From NCBI GenBank assembly GCA_016745035.1, contig JADGDE010000004.1:62001-126000 (forward strand): a stretch of 64,000 nt of DNA, written 5' to 3'. This document shows positions 48,573 through 59,854 of the stretch, piece after piece. The position numbers and the translations under genes are program-made. Below the pieces are notes generated by a model. The model was not told the origin of the DNA and did no database searches. It saw only the letters and a program-made list of their open reading frames with translations. How positions within the stretch are numbered: the first letter of the stretch is position 1; each line of letters begins with the position of its first letter. The DNA comes from Thiotrichales bacterium. Lineage in GTDB: Bacteria > Pseudomonadota > Gammaproteobacteria > Beggiatoales > Beggiatoaceae.

Positions 48573-49751
48573 TTAGGTCTTTTTAATCGGTTGCTGTAAG
48601 CCTATCGCGATTAATAACCAAAGGATATTTAAACCCACACAAGCAAAAAACAAACCGGACATACCAACGGATTGATATAACCAACCGCCACCGATACCGC
48701 CAATAAATGCGCCTAAAAATTGCGAACTGGCATAGACACCCATCGCTGTACCCTTGCTGTCTGCTGGGGCAATTTTGCTGATCCATGAAGGTAAAATCGC
48801 CTCGGCAATATTAAATACGGTGAAAAATAATCCCAATAAAATCATTAAAAATAATAATTGTTGCGGCAACAGGGCAAAACCGAGTTGGCTTAAGCCAAGG
48901 ACTGCAATTGCGCCGATAAAGATGCGCTGCATTTTTTGGCGCTTTTCAGCAATAATAATGAAAGGAATCATCAAAATAAATGTCACGGGTAACACGGTTA
49001 AATATACCCAACTGTGCCCACTAGCGGCGATATTCGCGCCCTTGCTTAGCGCAAGTGGAAAAACGATAAACAAAGCCGTAAGTTGTAAATGCAGTAAAAA
49101 AATGCTGATGTCTAAGCGCAATAATTGTCGATGTTTAAGCACTTTAGAAAACTGTTCCCTCCAAGATAAATCACTATTAATCACCACGGGCACGCTGGGA
49201 ATAAACCAATGTAAAAACACCACAGCGACGAGGGCTAACACACCAATTAAATTAAAAATCCCCGCCATCCCCAACAAATTATTTAGCCACGGGGCGATAA
49301 TTAAGGAAATGAGAAAAGCAATACCGATAGAAATCCCAATGCCTGCCATCGCTTTTGTGCGGTGTTGCTCACGTACCAAGTCTGACATTAACGCCATGAG
49401 CACCGCTGAGATAGCACCTGCGCCTTGCAACACCCGACCGATAATAATACCGACAATATGGTTATCACTGTGAGCGGCGATAAAACTGCCTAAGGCAAAA
49501 ATCAACAGACCAATAGTGATTAAGGTTTTGCGCCCAAAACGGTCGGATAATAAACCAAAGGGAATTTGTAAAATTGCTTGGGTAAGTCCGTATGCGCCAA
49601 TGGCTAAACCAATGAGCAAGGGGGTGACATCAGGGAGTTTGTCGGCGTACAGGCTAAAAATAGGTAGGATTAAAAATAAGCCGATCATGCGCAAGGCCAT
49701 GATACTGCTAAGGGTAGCGACGGCGCGGCGTTCTCGTTTATTCATAAGCAT
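48573..49751 (-). CDS. MFS efflux carrier, YajR-like
   Basis: A major facilitator superfamily proton antiporter of 392 residues and 12 predicted helices. The MFS motif A is in FGLLSDRFGRKTLITIG (about 65-82), and motif C-like glycines occur in GRVLQGAGAISAVLMALMSDLV. It resembles E. coli YajR but lacks YajR's carboxy-terminal soluble domain. Substrate unknown; drugs or metabolites are possible. Its upstream side abuts the tRNA-Leu terminator region. Confidence 0.85.
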   Translation of the reverse strand: MLMNKRERRAVATLSSIMALRMIGLFLILPIFSLYADKLPDVTPLLIGLAIGAYGLTQAILQIPFGLLSDRFGRKTLITIGLLIFALGSFIAAHSDNHIVGIIIGRVLQGAGAISAVLMALMSDLVREQHRTKAMAGIGISIGIAFLISLIIAPWLNNLLGMAGIFNLIGVLALVAVVFLHWFIPSVPVVINSDLSWREQFSKVLKHRQLLRLDISIFLLHLQLTALFIVFPLALSKGANIAASGHSWVYLTVLPVTFILMIPFIIIAEKRQKMQRIFIGAIAVLGLSQLGFALLPQQLLFLMILLGLFFTVFNIAEAILPSWISKIAPADSKGTAMGVYASSQFLGAFIGGIGGGWLYQSVGMSGLFFACVGLNILWLLIAIGLQQPIKKT

Positions 49752-49799
49752 AAACCATCAACACATCGATGTTGAGGTTGGGTTTTAAAATGGATAGGC

Positions 49800-49834
49800 A
49801 AAAAAAAACCTCAACAATCAGATGATTGTTGAGG
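49800..49834 (-). terminator. Rho-independent terminator of the tpiA-secG-tRNA-Leu transcript
   Basis: An 11-bp perfect stem, CCTCAACAATC with GATTGTTGAGG, loop AGAT, followed on the minus strand by nine T residues. It lies 13 bases past the tRNA CCA end. Confidence 0.93.
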
Positions 49835-49847
49835 GAGGATATTAAGG

Positions 49848-49932
49848 TGGTGCCGATGGCCGGAGTCGAACCGGCACAGCTTTCGCCACTGCCCCCTCAA
49901 GACAGCGTGTCTACCAATTCCACCACATCGGC
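49848..49932 (-). tRNA. tRNA-Leu(GAG)
   Basis: The 85-base gene starts GCCGATGTGGTGGAATTGG and folds into a full cloverleaf with the long variable arm of leucine tRNAs. The anticodon loop CTTGAGG gives GAG. The T-loop GGTTCGACTCC is normal and CCA is encoded. One base separates it from the secG stop, so it must be cut out of the tpiA-secG transcript. Confidence 0.95.
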
Positions 49933-49933
49933 A

Positions 49934-50413
49934 TTATTCTTTAGGTGCTTCATTATCAGTAATGACAGCAGGTGGCACATCTGCGTTAGCCGCAGGTGCT
50001 GTTGTTGCAGGTGCAACTTGTTCTGTATTGGCGCTCGGTGCGACAGGAACCGCTGCCTCTGGTGCAGGTGCGATAGGAGCAACTGGCACATCACTGGCTT
50101 CTGGGGCTAGCGGTGGCAAGTCGCTTGCTGTCTCGGTACTAACCGGAGCGCTGGTTTCAGAAATCACACTTTCAGGTGCAATTTTTTGTGTACTGTAATA
50201 AGCCAAAATTAAGCAAGTGACAAAAAACACTGTTGCTAAAATACCCGTTGCTCGACTTAAAAATGAGCTAGAGCCTTGGCTACCAAATACTGTACCTGAT
50301 GCACCGCTACCAAAGGCTGCGCCTGCATCTGCACCTTTACCATGCTGAATTAAAATCAGTCCAATCAGACCGACAGCAACAAACACATGGATAATGTTGA
50401 AAATTTCGTTCAT
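49934..50413 (-). CDS. secG: Protein translocase subunit SecG
   Basis: The auxiliary subunit of the SecYEG channel. The 159 residues show [27 protein letters not shown] pattern (first helix and the conserved [13 protein letters not shown] loop), a second helix (about 52-72), then a long, low-complexity tail of Ala, Pro, Val and Glu (about 80-159). SecG in E. coli is about 110 residues, so the tail is a lineage-specific extension. It follows tpiA by 6 bases and is followed immediately by tRNA-Leu, a common arrangement. Confidence 0.93.
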   Translation of the reverse strand: MNEIFNIIHVFVAVGLIGLILIQHGKGADAGAAFGSGASGTVFGSQGSSSFLSRATGILATVFFVTCLILAYYSTQKIAPESVISETSAPVSTETASDLPPLAPEASDVPVAPIAPAPEAAVPVAPSANTEQVAPATTAPAANADVPPAVITDNEAPKE

Positions 50414-50419
50414 GTTGGC

Positions 50420-51169
50420 TTACGCCTTACAAATCGTTAAAAAGTCTTCAGGTTTTAAGGAAGCACCACCGATAAGACCACCGTCAATGTCGGTTTGTCC
50501 AATCAAATCTGCGGCATTGCCTGCATTCATGCTGCCACCGTAAAGAATTTGTACTTTCTCAGCCACATCGGCATTTTTCTCAGCAACCCGTCCGCGAATA
50601 AAAGCGTGTACTTCTTGCGCTTGTTCAGGGCTTGCGGTTTTACCTGTACCAATTGCCCAAACAGGTTCGTATGCAATCACACCATCAGCGAGGGCTTCAA
50701 CGCCTTCTTGATCAATAATCGCGTCTAATTGACGGGCAACGACGTTTTCGGTGTCACCACTTTCGCGCTCTTCTAATAACTCACCGACACATAAAATCGG
50801 TTTGAGTCCAGCAGCACGAGCCGCAGCATATTTATCTGCCACGTCTTGGTCAGTTTCACCGTATAAACTACGACGCTCTGAGTGACCGACAATCGCGTAT
50901 TCGCAACCAAAATCTAATAACATGCTCGCAGCAATTTCACCGGTGAAAGCACCTGATGCTTCTTTAGATAAGGTTTGTCCACCCCATTTAACGATAGTGC
51001 CATTCATTTGTTCGGCAACGAGGGGTAAATAAATTGCAGGGGCGCAAACAGCTACTTCTGTATTGCTATTTACCGCGTCTAATCCTTGCTCAATGCCATC
51101 TAACAACGCAGTAATGCTGTCTTTTGAACCGTTCATTTTCCAGTTGCCGGCAACCAAGGTCTGACGCAT
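50420..51169 (-). CDS. tpiA: Triosephosphate isomerase
   Basis: Interconverts dihydroxyacetone phosphate and glyceraldehyde 3-phosphate. The 249 residues have the substrate Lys in AGNWKMNGSKDS (residue about 11), the catalytic His in IVGHSERRSLYGE (about 95), the catalytic Glu in VIAYEPVWAIGTGKTAS (about 167) and the phosphate-binding GGSMNAGNAADL and GGLIGGASL loops. Complete. First gene of tpiA-secG-tRNA-Leu; divergent from pyrG with about 210 bases between. Confidence 0.98.
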   Translation of the reverse strand: MRQTLVAGNWKMNGSKDSITALLDGIEQGLDAVNSNTEVAVCAPAIYLPLVAEQMNGTIVKWGGQTLSKEASGAFTGEIAASMLLDFGCEYAIVGHSERRSLYGETDQDVADKYAAARAAGLKPILCVGELLEERESGDTENVVARQLDAIIDQEGVEALADGVIAYEPVWAIGTGKTASPEQAQEVHAFIRGRVAEKNADVAEKVQILYGGSMNAGNAADLIGQTDIDGGLIGGASLKPEDFLTICKA

Positions 51170-51347
51170 AGGTTATTCCCCTTTTGAATTCTAAAGACTT
51201 GCGATAATAAAAACGCGTTATCATACCGACATACGAACCAAAGTCAAGCGAGATTTTAAAAATAGCTGCCTCAGGTGGCGTTATAGAGAATTTTTAGCCT
51301 AGAGCATAAAGTGGCTATAGCGCCATAGTGTGAATCTGCTAGAATAG

Positions 51348-53821
<2,474 letters not shown>

Positions 53822-53870
53822 AAATAAAGATTATAGACACAATTAAGTTAGAAATTAAAAAAAAGTCGAT

Positions 53871-54092
53871 TTGTTTAACCAGCAAAATAATTGTGACTAT
53901 GTGACGCGTTACCGAGGAAAATTTATTTATTTTGATAAATCCAATGAATTTTCCCCTTCTACCCCTGTTTTTCGTCTTATTTTTTCTGCTGATATGACAT
54001 CATGGACGTTTGCTATTTATAAATCTAGTAGTGAAAGCTATGATCTTATGAATGATTCCCTCTATTTACAAATACATTTACGGTGCTTTTAA
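53871..54092 (+). pseudogene. Possible carboxy-terminal remnant of an unknown protein
   Basis: The gene-free stretch from 53822 to 54145 is AT-rich and contains only this 73-codon frame, opening at TTG with no ribosome-binding site. It decodes to YVTRYRGKFIYFDKSNEF, RLIFSADMTSWTFAIYKSS and so on, a protein-like composition unlike a random frame. It may be the 3' end of a gene whose start was lost at the junction with kdsA. I cannot assign a family. Confidence 0.35.
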
Positions 54093-54145
54093 TAGGTAAT
54101 GAAATCTAAATTAAATGCTTATGGATAGCGTATATATATTAATTT

Positions 54146-54661
54146 ATGAATGAATTATTTTTTGCTCTTTCTGTTGGAATTATTGCGAGTTTATTATCCG
54201 TATTGGCTAGTTTATTATTTCGTGAAGTATGGCTAAAAATAATTATCCCTTGGTATAAAGAAAAATTATATAAAGGTGCGGATATAGAGGGGACATGGCA
54301 TTCAATTATGGAATACCATAATGGGGAATATAATGAAAATATATTTGTAATTCATCGAAAGGGAAATAGAATATGGGGCACTGTATCTAGTATAGATGGC
54401 GCTGAAAAGGGAGAACAATGGAATTTTGAAGGGCAGTTTAAATATTTAATAGTAACTGCAATATATGAGTCTACAAATAAAAAAATTTTAGATAAAGGAA
54501 GCATGTCTTTAATGTTAATTAATAATGGAAAAAAATTTGAAGGTTATTTAATTTATTACTCAAGCCATGGTAATAAAATGAAAAGTATCCCAATAACCCT
54601 TCACCAGGGGTTATTGAAATATAATACCGATAGTCGTAACAAACGAAGTCTTAAAACGTAA
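54146..54661 (+). CDS. Membrane-anchored beta-rich protein of unknown function
   Basis: A 171-residue protein with strongly AT-rich codon use unlike its neighbours. One or two amino-terminal membrane helices (about 4-25 and possibly 28-36) are followed by WYKEKLYKGADIEGTWHS and about 120 residues of alternating beta-strand pattern ending in charged residues, consistent with a small barrel such as a lipocalin-like fold. The general plan recalls membrane-anchored beta-barrel effectors of CBASS-type phage defence (Cap15-like), but there is no nucleotidyltransferase gene next to it and the similarity is only of layout. It lies 85 bases upstream of a DNA methyltransferase gene, with which it was probably acquired. 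Confidence 0.6.
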   Translation: MNELFFALSVGIIASLLSVLASLLFREVWLKIIIPWYKEKLYKGADIEGTWHSIMEYHNGEYNENIFVIHRKGNRIWGTVSSIDGAEKGEQWNFEGQFKYLIVTAIYESTNKKILDKGSMSLMLINNGKKFEGYLIYYSSHGNKMKSIPITLHQGLLKYNTDSRNKRSLKT

Positions 54662-54746
54662 AATATCCTCTGAACTTTTCGACTTCAATTTACTAATGAA
54701 AGCAAACTCTTATATGATCTGCAAATGCACCAAATTTATTTAAATC

Positions 54747-55736
54747 ATGAACTGTGTTGATCTCTTTTCTGGCTGTGGTGGTCTTAGCTTAGGGTTTGAA
54801 AAGGCAGGTATCAATGTACTGGCAGCAGTGGACAATTGGAATAAGGCTGCTGATGTTTATAACGATAATTTTTCTCACCGATGTTATTTACATGATATAC
54901 AAGATGAAAAAGGCACATTAGCCATACTGAATCAATATATGCCAGAGATGATTGCAGGCGGACCACCTTGCCAAGATTTTTCTTCTGCGGGCAAAAGAGA
55001 TGAGTCGCTTGGTCGTGCCGATATGACTTATCATTTTGCTAATATCATTTGTGCATATAAACCAAAATGGTTCGTGATGGAAAATGTAGAACGGATTAAA
55101 AAAAGCCAAATCCTAGCAAATGTCGTCAAACAATATGAAAAAGCTGGGTATGGTTTAACCGCCGTCATACTCAGTGCTGAATATTGCAATACGCCTCAAG
55201 CAAGAAAACGTTTTTTTCTCATAGGTGGCTTAGGAGAAAAACATAATATATTGGTTTCTATTTTAAAAAGTCATCTAAATAATAAGCCCATGACAATACG
55301 GGATTATTTAGGCGATACTTTAGGTTTAGACTATTATTATCGTCATCCGCGTAATTACAGTCGCAGGGGAATTTTTTCTATTGATGAGCCAAGCCCTACC
55401 ATTAGAGGGGTTAATCGCCCCTTACCTCCTGGTTATAAAAAACACGCCGGTGATCCGGTTTCTGTTACTTTGGCGGATATACGTCCATTGACAACCGTTG
55501 AGCGGAGCTATTTACAGACATTTCCTAAAACTTTTAAATTTAAAGGTGCTAAAACCAATTTAGAACAAATGATTGGTAATGCTGTTCCGGTTAATTTAGC
55601 TACTTTTGTTGCAAATGCCATCTTAGAGTATCGCACTGTAAATCAAATTTATATGCCTAAACAGCAAAGCTTATTCCCTGAATTAGGGCAATTTATTATG
55701 CCAAATAAAGCATTACATAACGCAAATAGCACTTAA
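54747..55736 (+). CDS. DNA (cytosine-5) methyltransferase
   Basis: Adds a methyl group to C5 of cytosine in a specific DNA site. The 329 residues have motif I (CVDLFSGCGGLSLGFEKAG), motif IV with the catalytic Cys in GGPPCQDFSSAGKR (about residue 76), motif VI MENVERI, motif VIII (QARKRFFLIGG), a target-recognition stretch around PTIRGVNRPLPPGYKKH, and motifs IX-X (QMIGNAVPVNLATFVANAI). Complete and probably active. No restriction endonuclease gene is adjacent; the sugar dehydrogenase starts 2 bases after its stop. It is either an orphan regulatory or defence methylase, or the remains of a restriction-modification system. AT-rich base use suggests transfer. Confidence 0.93.
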   Translation: MNCVDLFSGCGGLSLGFEKAGINVLAAVDNWNKAADVYNDNFSHRCYLHDIQDEKGTLAILNQYMPEMIAGGPPCQDFSSAGKRDESLGRADMTYHFANIICAYKPKWFVMENVERIKKSQILANVVKQYEKAGYGLTAVILSAEYCNTPQARKRFFLIGGLGEKHNILVSILKSHLNNKPMTIRDYLGDTLGLDYYYRHPRNYSRRGIFSIDEPSPTIRGVNRPLPPGYKKHAGDPVSVTLADIRPLTTVERSYLQTFPKTFKFKGAKTNLEQMIGNAVPVNLATFVANAILEYRTVNQIYMPKQQSLFPELGQFIMPNKALHNANST

Positions 55737-55738
55737 AC

Positions 55739-56881
55739 ATGGCGATAATATCAAAGCTCACAATGTCACTAATACTGATTCTTAGCAGTTTATTCAGTAC
55801 ATCTCATCTGATGGCTGATACATTATTGCAAGGCAAAAGTGAAGGCATGACTTATCGTGTTGAGCAAGTCGCGCAAGGCTTGGGGATTCCTTGGGGGATG
55901 GTTTTTGCGGAGCCTGAGCAATTGCTCATCACTGAGCGTGGTGGTACAGCCCAACTGTTATCCCTAGTTACAGGAAAACTGCAACCACTTTCGGGTGTCC
56001 CTTCAGTTTGGAGTCGGGGGCAAGGCGGCTTGCTTGATGTCGCGCTTGCGCCCGATTATGCCCACAGTGGCTGGATTTATTTTACTTATAGTCAGCCTAA
56101 ACAAGACAGTGGAGTCACCACTTTAGCCCGCGCCAAAATCGAGGGGACAACTTTGCTGCAATGGCAAGATTTGTTTGTCACTCAGTCTTTGAGCGATACC
56201 GAGCGCCATTATGGCAGCCGCATTGCTTTTGATAATCAAGGACATGTGTTTTTTAGTGTCGGTGATCGCGGCGTGCGTGCCAATGGCCAAGATTTGAGCA
56301 CTCATGCAGGCAGTATTTTACGCTTAAACCTAGATGGCAGTGTGCCGAAAGACAATCCTTTTTTCAGTAAGCCCAAGGCTTTGCCAGCGATTTGGAGCTA
56401 TGGACACCGTAATCCTCAAGGTTTGGTTTTTGATAAGCAGCGTGAACGTTTGTGGGCGATTGAGCATGGTCCTCGAGGTGGTGATGAGATCAATTGGATT
56501 TTGCCCGGGCGTAATTATGGTTGGGCTGTGGTTTCGCATGGCAAAGAATACTGGGGACCTGTACAAGTTGGTGAAGGAAAAAATAAAAAAGGTATGGAAG
56601 ACCCGGTTAAAGTCTATACGCCTTCAATTGCCCCAAGCAGTTTATTATTGTATTCCGGGAAGGCATTTCCTGCCTGGCACAGGCATTTATTCGCTGGCGC
56701 ATTGAGTCTAACCCACCTAAACCATGTCACCATGAATCGCGCTGGACAAGTGCTCAGCGAAGCGCGTTTACTCACTGAGTTAGAAGAGCGCATTCGCTCA
56801 TTAGTAGAAAGCCCCGAGGGTTTTATTTATCTGGCAACTGACAGTGGTAAAATTTTGCGCATCATTCCTACACAGGAATGA
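55739..56881 (+). CDS. PQQ-dependent aldose sugar dehydrogenase-like protein (YliI type)
   Basis: A periplasmic six-bladed propeller related to soluble glucose dehydrogenase and E. coli YliI (Asd), which oxidise sugars using PQQ. The 380 residues begin with a signal peptide (about 1-26), then GLGIPWGMVFAEPEQLLITERGG pattern, GQGGLLDVALAPDY, FYSVGDRG-like FFSVGDRG, WSYGHRNPQGL, EHGPRGGDEINWI and NYGWAVVSHGKEY, all family landmarks. The neighbouring PQQ synthesis genes are absent from the window. It abuts the methyltransferase by 2 bases, but its codon use returns to the chromosomal norm, so the insert ends here. Confidence 0.92.
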   Translation: MAIISKLTMSLILILSSLFSTSHLMADTLLQGKSEGMTYRVEQVAQGLGIPWGMVFAEPEQLLITERGGTAQLLSLVTGKLQPLSGVPSVWSRGQGGLLDVALAPDYAHSGWIYFTYSQPKQDSGVTTLARAKIEGTTLLQWQDLFVTQSLSDTERHYGSRIAFDNQGHVFFSVGDRGVRANGQDLSTHAGSILRLNLDGSVPKDNPFFSKPKALPAIWSYGHRNPQGLVFDKQRERLWAIEHGPRGGDEINWILPGRNYGWAVVSHGKEYWGPVQVGEGKNKKGMEDPVKVYTPSIAPSSLLLYSGKAFPAWHRHLFAGALSLTHLNHVTMNRAGQVLSEARLLTELEERIRSLVESPEGFIYLATDSGKILRIIPTQE

Positions 56882-57059
56882 ATATCCCATATCGCTACAG
56901 TGCCTAACTTAGGCTAGACTTTACAAATCACAAGGTGTATAAGCATAGCCCCATATGCTATAAATAAAGCTCTAAAACTTATACGAATCACAGTGATAAC
57001 AACAGCATGTACTGTTATGGGTATAAGCCATCAATCTTAGTATTTCTTAAGGACAAGTT

Positions 57060-58532
57060 ATGCCTATCATCGAAGGACAATTGCCTGCATCGGCTGTAGC
57101 TGTTTGGCAACACTTTTATTATTTAACCCAAACCCCACGCCCATCAAAAGAAGAGCAGGCAGCGTTGGCTTATGTTAAAGCCCAAGCAGAGGTACATGGT
57201 TGCGATTGGCAGCAGGATATATTTGGCAATGTGGTGGTCTATGTCGTCGCTAAAGGCGCAGGCGAAGGTAAAGCACCGGTAGCGATTCAAAACCATATTG
57301 ATATGGTCACGGTAGCAGAGGCGCATAAAGCGTTTGATTTTAGAGATACGCCTTTAGATATTCGTATTGGCGATGAATGGCTACAGGCTGATGGCACAAC
57401 ATTGGGGGCGGATAATGGGTTGGGCTGCGCGGCAGCTTTGGCACTTTTGGATAATCCGCCCGAAAATCATCCGCCTTTGGAATTATTGTTCACCACTGAG
57501 GAGGAAATCGGGCTATTGGGGGCGGCTGCACTCGATACCAATATGCTCAGTGCTAAGCGGCTGTTGAATCTCGATAGTGAAGAGTGGGGCAGCGCTTATA
57601 TTGGTTGCGCAGGCGGTTTGGATTATAAAGTACAAAGCGACTTTGTGCCTGATGAACTCTATGGGGATGAGATATTTTATCAAATCAATGTTCACGGTTT
57701 TAAAGGTGGGCATTCGGGTATTGATATTCATCGAGAGCGTGTGAATGCCAGTATCTTTTTATTGGCGCTTTTGGATGCGCTCAAATTATCATGGAAATGG
57801 ATAACATTTGAAGGTGGACAAGCGAATAATGTGATCCCGCGTTCAGCCCTAGCGCAAATTGCCGTTAGCCGTGCTGATGAGGACTTACTCAAGCAACAAC
57901 TTGCTGTCTTGTTTAAATTCTTAAAAGAGCACTTAGGTGCAGACGATCAAGCGGTACGTTTTAAGGCCAAACCAGTTATTGTTGAAAGCTTGGTGGCATT
58001 GAGTCCTAAAGACAGCAAGGCATTGTTGAAAAAACTTAAAAAAGTACCACACGGTGTACACACTTATTATCAAATGGATGATGAGGCGGTGATCAGTTGT
58101 AGTAATAATTTGGGTTTATTGTCATTGGGAAATGCGCATTTAGAGATGACTTTGTTGTTCCGTTTCATGCAAGATGACGATAAAACCGTGATTAGCAAGC
58201 ATTGCCAAAATTTGACTAAATTGGGTTTTGAATGTCAGCTAGAAGGCACGTATCCGAATTGGCCCGTTGCTAACAAAAGCGCGCTAAAGCAGCAATTAGA
58301 TAAAACGTATCAACAGTTGTTTGAGCAGCCCGTGGCGTGGAAAACCATTCATGCTGGGCTTGAATGCGGATTGTTGTGTGAAAAAATCCCAGACTTGGAC
58401 GTGGTCTCTTTTGGCCCGACGATTGAAAATGCCCATTCTCCTAGCGAGCGGGTCAATATCGCCAGTGTTAGTGTATTTTGGCAGTTGTTATGTGCCTTGC
58501 TTGATGAAATCGCTCAGGAAGAAAGTGCATGA
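57060..58532 (+). CDS. pepD: Cytosolic non-specific dipeptidase PepD
   Basis: An M20-family zinc peptidase (aminoacyl-histidine dipeptidase) of 490 residues. Metal ligands are in IQNHIDMVT (His about 77), TTLGADNGLGCAAALAL (Asp about 118), the base/ligand pair TTEEEIGLLGA (Glu about 148), NLDSEEWGSAYIGCAGG (Asp about 175) and the final His in KTIHAGLECGLL (about 455). Length and motifs are complete. It overlaps the PsiE-like gene by 4 bases (ATGA). Confidence 0.95.
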   Translation: MPIIEGQLPASAVAVWQHFYYLTQTPRPSKEEQAALAYVKAQAEVHGCDWQQDIFGNVVVYVVAKGAGEGKAPVAIQNHIDMVTVAEAHKAFDFRDTPLDIRIGDEWLQADGTTLGADNGLGCAAALALLDNPPENHPPLELLFTTEEEIGLLGAAALDTNMLSAKRLLNLDSEEWGSAYIGCAGGLDYKVQSDFVPDELYGDEIFYQINVHGFKGGHSGIDIHRERVNASIFLLALLDALKLSWKWITFEGGQANNVIPRSALAQIAVSRADEDLLKQQLAVLFKFLKEHLGADDQAVRFKAKPVIVESLVALSPKDSKALLKKLKKVPHGVHTYYQMDDEAVISCSNNLGLLSLGNAHLEMTLLFRFMQDDDKTVISKHCQNLTKLGFECQLEGTYPNWPVANKSALKQQLDKTYQQLFEQPVAWKTIHAGLECGLLCEKIPDLDVVSFGPTIENAHSPSERVNIASVSVFWQLLCALLDEIAQEESA

Positions 58533-58990
58533 AGTTAGTTCGACGCTTGCAGCAATTAGGCAATACTTTTGTTGATTTATTTCATTTGGTGGCTTTATTT
58601 GTTATCGGTGGCACGATTATTTGGTCGGCGGCTTATGAATATTTATATATCATGGACAAAGGTCGAGCGGAGCTAAAAGATATTCTGTTACTGTTTATCT
58701 ATTTAGAGCTTGGCGCTATGGTGGGGATTTATTTTAAAACCCATCGTTTGCCTGTGCAATTTTTGATTTATATTGCAATCACCGCATTATCACGACATTT
58801 GGTGATTGATGTGCAAAAAGTCTCGGATGATTTCCATCTGTATCTATTGTTGGTTATCACCTTTGCCATTGTATTATTAAGCGTTGCGGTCTTGATTTTG
58901 ACTTATACGAGCTATAACTATGGTCGTCCCGAAGATAATATCCAACGTAACCAAGCCAAACTTGATGCTGAAAACCAAAAAACAGATTAA
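58529..58990 (+). CDS. PsiE-family membrane protein
   Basis: A 153-residue protein with four membrane helices (about 18-38, 52-72, 78-96 and 108-130) that matches the phosphate-starvation-inducible PsiE family. Conserved blocks are LLLFIYLELGAMVGIYFKTHRLPVQ (about 52-75) and ITALSRHLVIDVQ. The carboxy end is short and polar. It is coupled to pepD and overlaps the start of the NlpD-like gene by 26 bases. Function in the family is not known beyond induction by phosphate starvation in E. coli. Confidence 0.88.
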   Translation: MKLVRRLQQLGNTFVDLFHLVALFVIGGTIIWSAAYEYLYIMDKGRAELKDILLLFIYLELGAMVGIYFKTHRLPVQFLIYIAITALSRHLVIDVQKVSDDFHLYLLLVITFAIVLLSVAVLILTYTSYNYGRPEDNIQRNQAKLDAENQKTD

Positions 58991-59747
58991 GGTCGCGCCA
59001 TATGTATGGCTTAGCATCACTTGTTTGAGCCTCGCTGCTTGTGTACAAACCCCGGTACAACAAAGCAGCAAGTCCGATAGCTTGATCGAATTGAGCAAAC
59101 AATTACCTTTAGGGCATGAAGTTCGACGGGGCGAGCGTTTGCAAGATATTGCCAAGCATTACCAACAAAGCATTTCTCAGCTGATTGCGTGGAACCAATT
59201 ACGCCCGCCTTATCAAGTCAAAGTCGGTCAAGTGTTGCAGGTCAGTGATGTCGGTGGTGGATGGAAGGTGCTGCGAGCGCGTGGACAAGAAAAGCAATTA
59301 AGCGCAGAGTATTTACAACAAATATCCAGCCTTAAACCTATGAGCGACGATACGCTCCGTGCCCATGCTTGGCAATGGCCAACCCGTGGCAAATTAGAGC
59401 GAACCCACAGCAAAACAGGGCGACGTGGGGTGACGATTTATGGCAAGTATCAGCAAGCAATTCATGCCAGTGCCGAGGGTGAGGTGCTGTATAGCGGTAA
59501 AGGCTTAACAGGCTATGATGGGCATTTGATTATTTTGCGTCATCCTAGCGCTTGTTTGAGTGTCTATGCTCATAATCAGGCTAAGGCTGCGATTGCCAAA
59601 GGCGCAAAAGTGCAAGCAGGCGATCCCATTGCACGAATGGGCTATAATAGCCAGCGCCGTCCAAGCTTGCAGTTTGAAATCAGCTGCGCTGAAAAAACCT
59701 TGGATCCCTTGAGCTTATTACCGGATGTGACGGCTAAATACCCCTAG
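58965..59747 (+). CDS. NlpD-like LysM/M23 lipoprotein, probably non-catalytic
   Basis: A 260-residue lipoprotein starting at the ATG at 58965 (an ATG at 58920 would lie further inside the upstream gene). Lipobox LSLAAC precedes a LysM domain (about 50-97; HEVRRGERLQDIAKHYQQS) and an M23 domain (about 140-250). M23 zinc ligands are degenerate: the HxxxD position has GVTIYG, and HxH is LQFEI where the active enzymes have LHFEI. In E. coli such degenerate M23 proteins (NlpD, EnvC) do not cut peptidoglycan but activate amidases; an AmiC-type amidase is encoded at 40432. rpoS, which often follows nlpD, is not present. Confidence 0.9.
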   Translation: MLKTKKQIKVAPYVWLSITCLSLAACVQTPVQQSSKSDSLIELSKQLPLGHEVRRGERLQDIAKHYQQSISQLIAWNQLRPPYQVKVGQVLQVSDVGGGWKVLRARGQEKQLSAEYLQQISSLKPMSDDTLRAHAWQWPTRGKLERTHSKTGRRGVTIYGKYQQAIHASAEGEVLYSGKGLTGYDGHLIILRHPSACLSVYAHNQAKAAIAKGAKVQAGDPIARMGYNSQRRPSLQFEISCAEKTLDPLSLLPDVTAKYP

Positions 59748-59784
59748 GTGGAAAAGACAAAAACAGGCTTTTGCGTCACATCAG
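59744..59784. repeat. Decayed MITE fragment
   Basis: CTAGGTGGAAAA, then AGGCTTTTGCGTCACATCAG: short segments of the repeat family joined by a deletion, between the NlpD-like gene and the WD40 gene. Confidence 0.55.
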
Positions 59785-59854
59785 TTATTACGCTAAACCG
59801 CATTATTCGCTATACTAAGCCGACTTTTCATAGAGATTTGTTTGGAGACAATCT

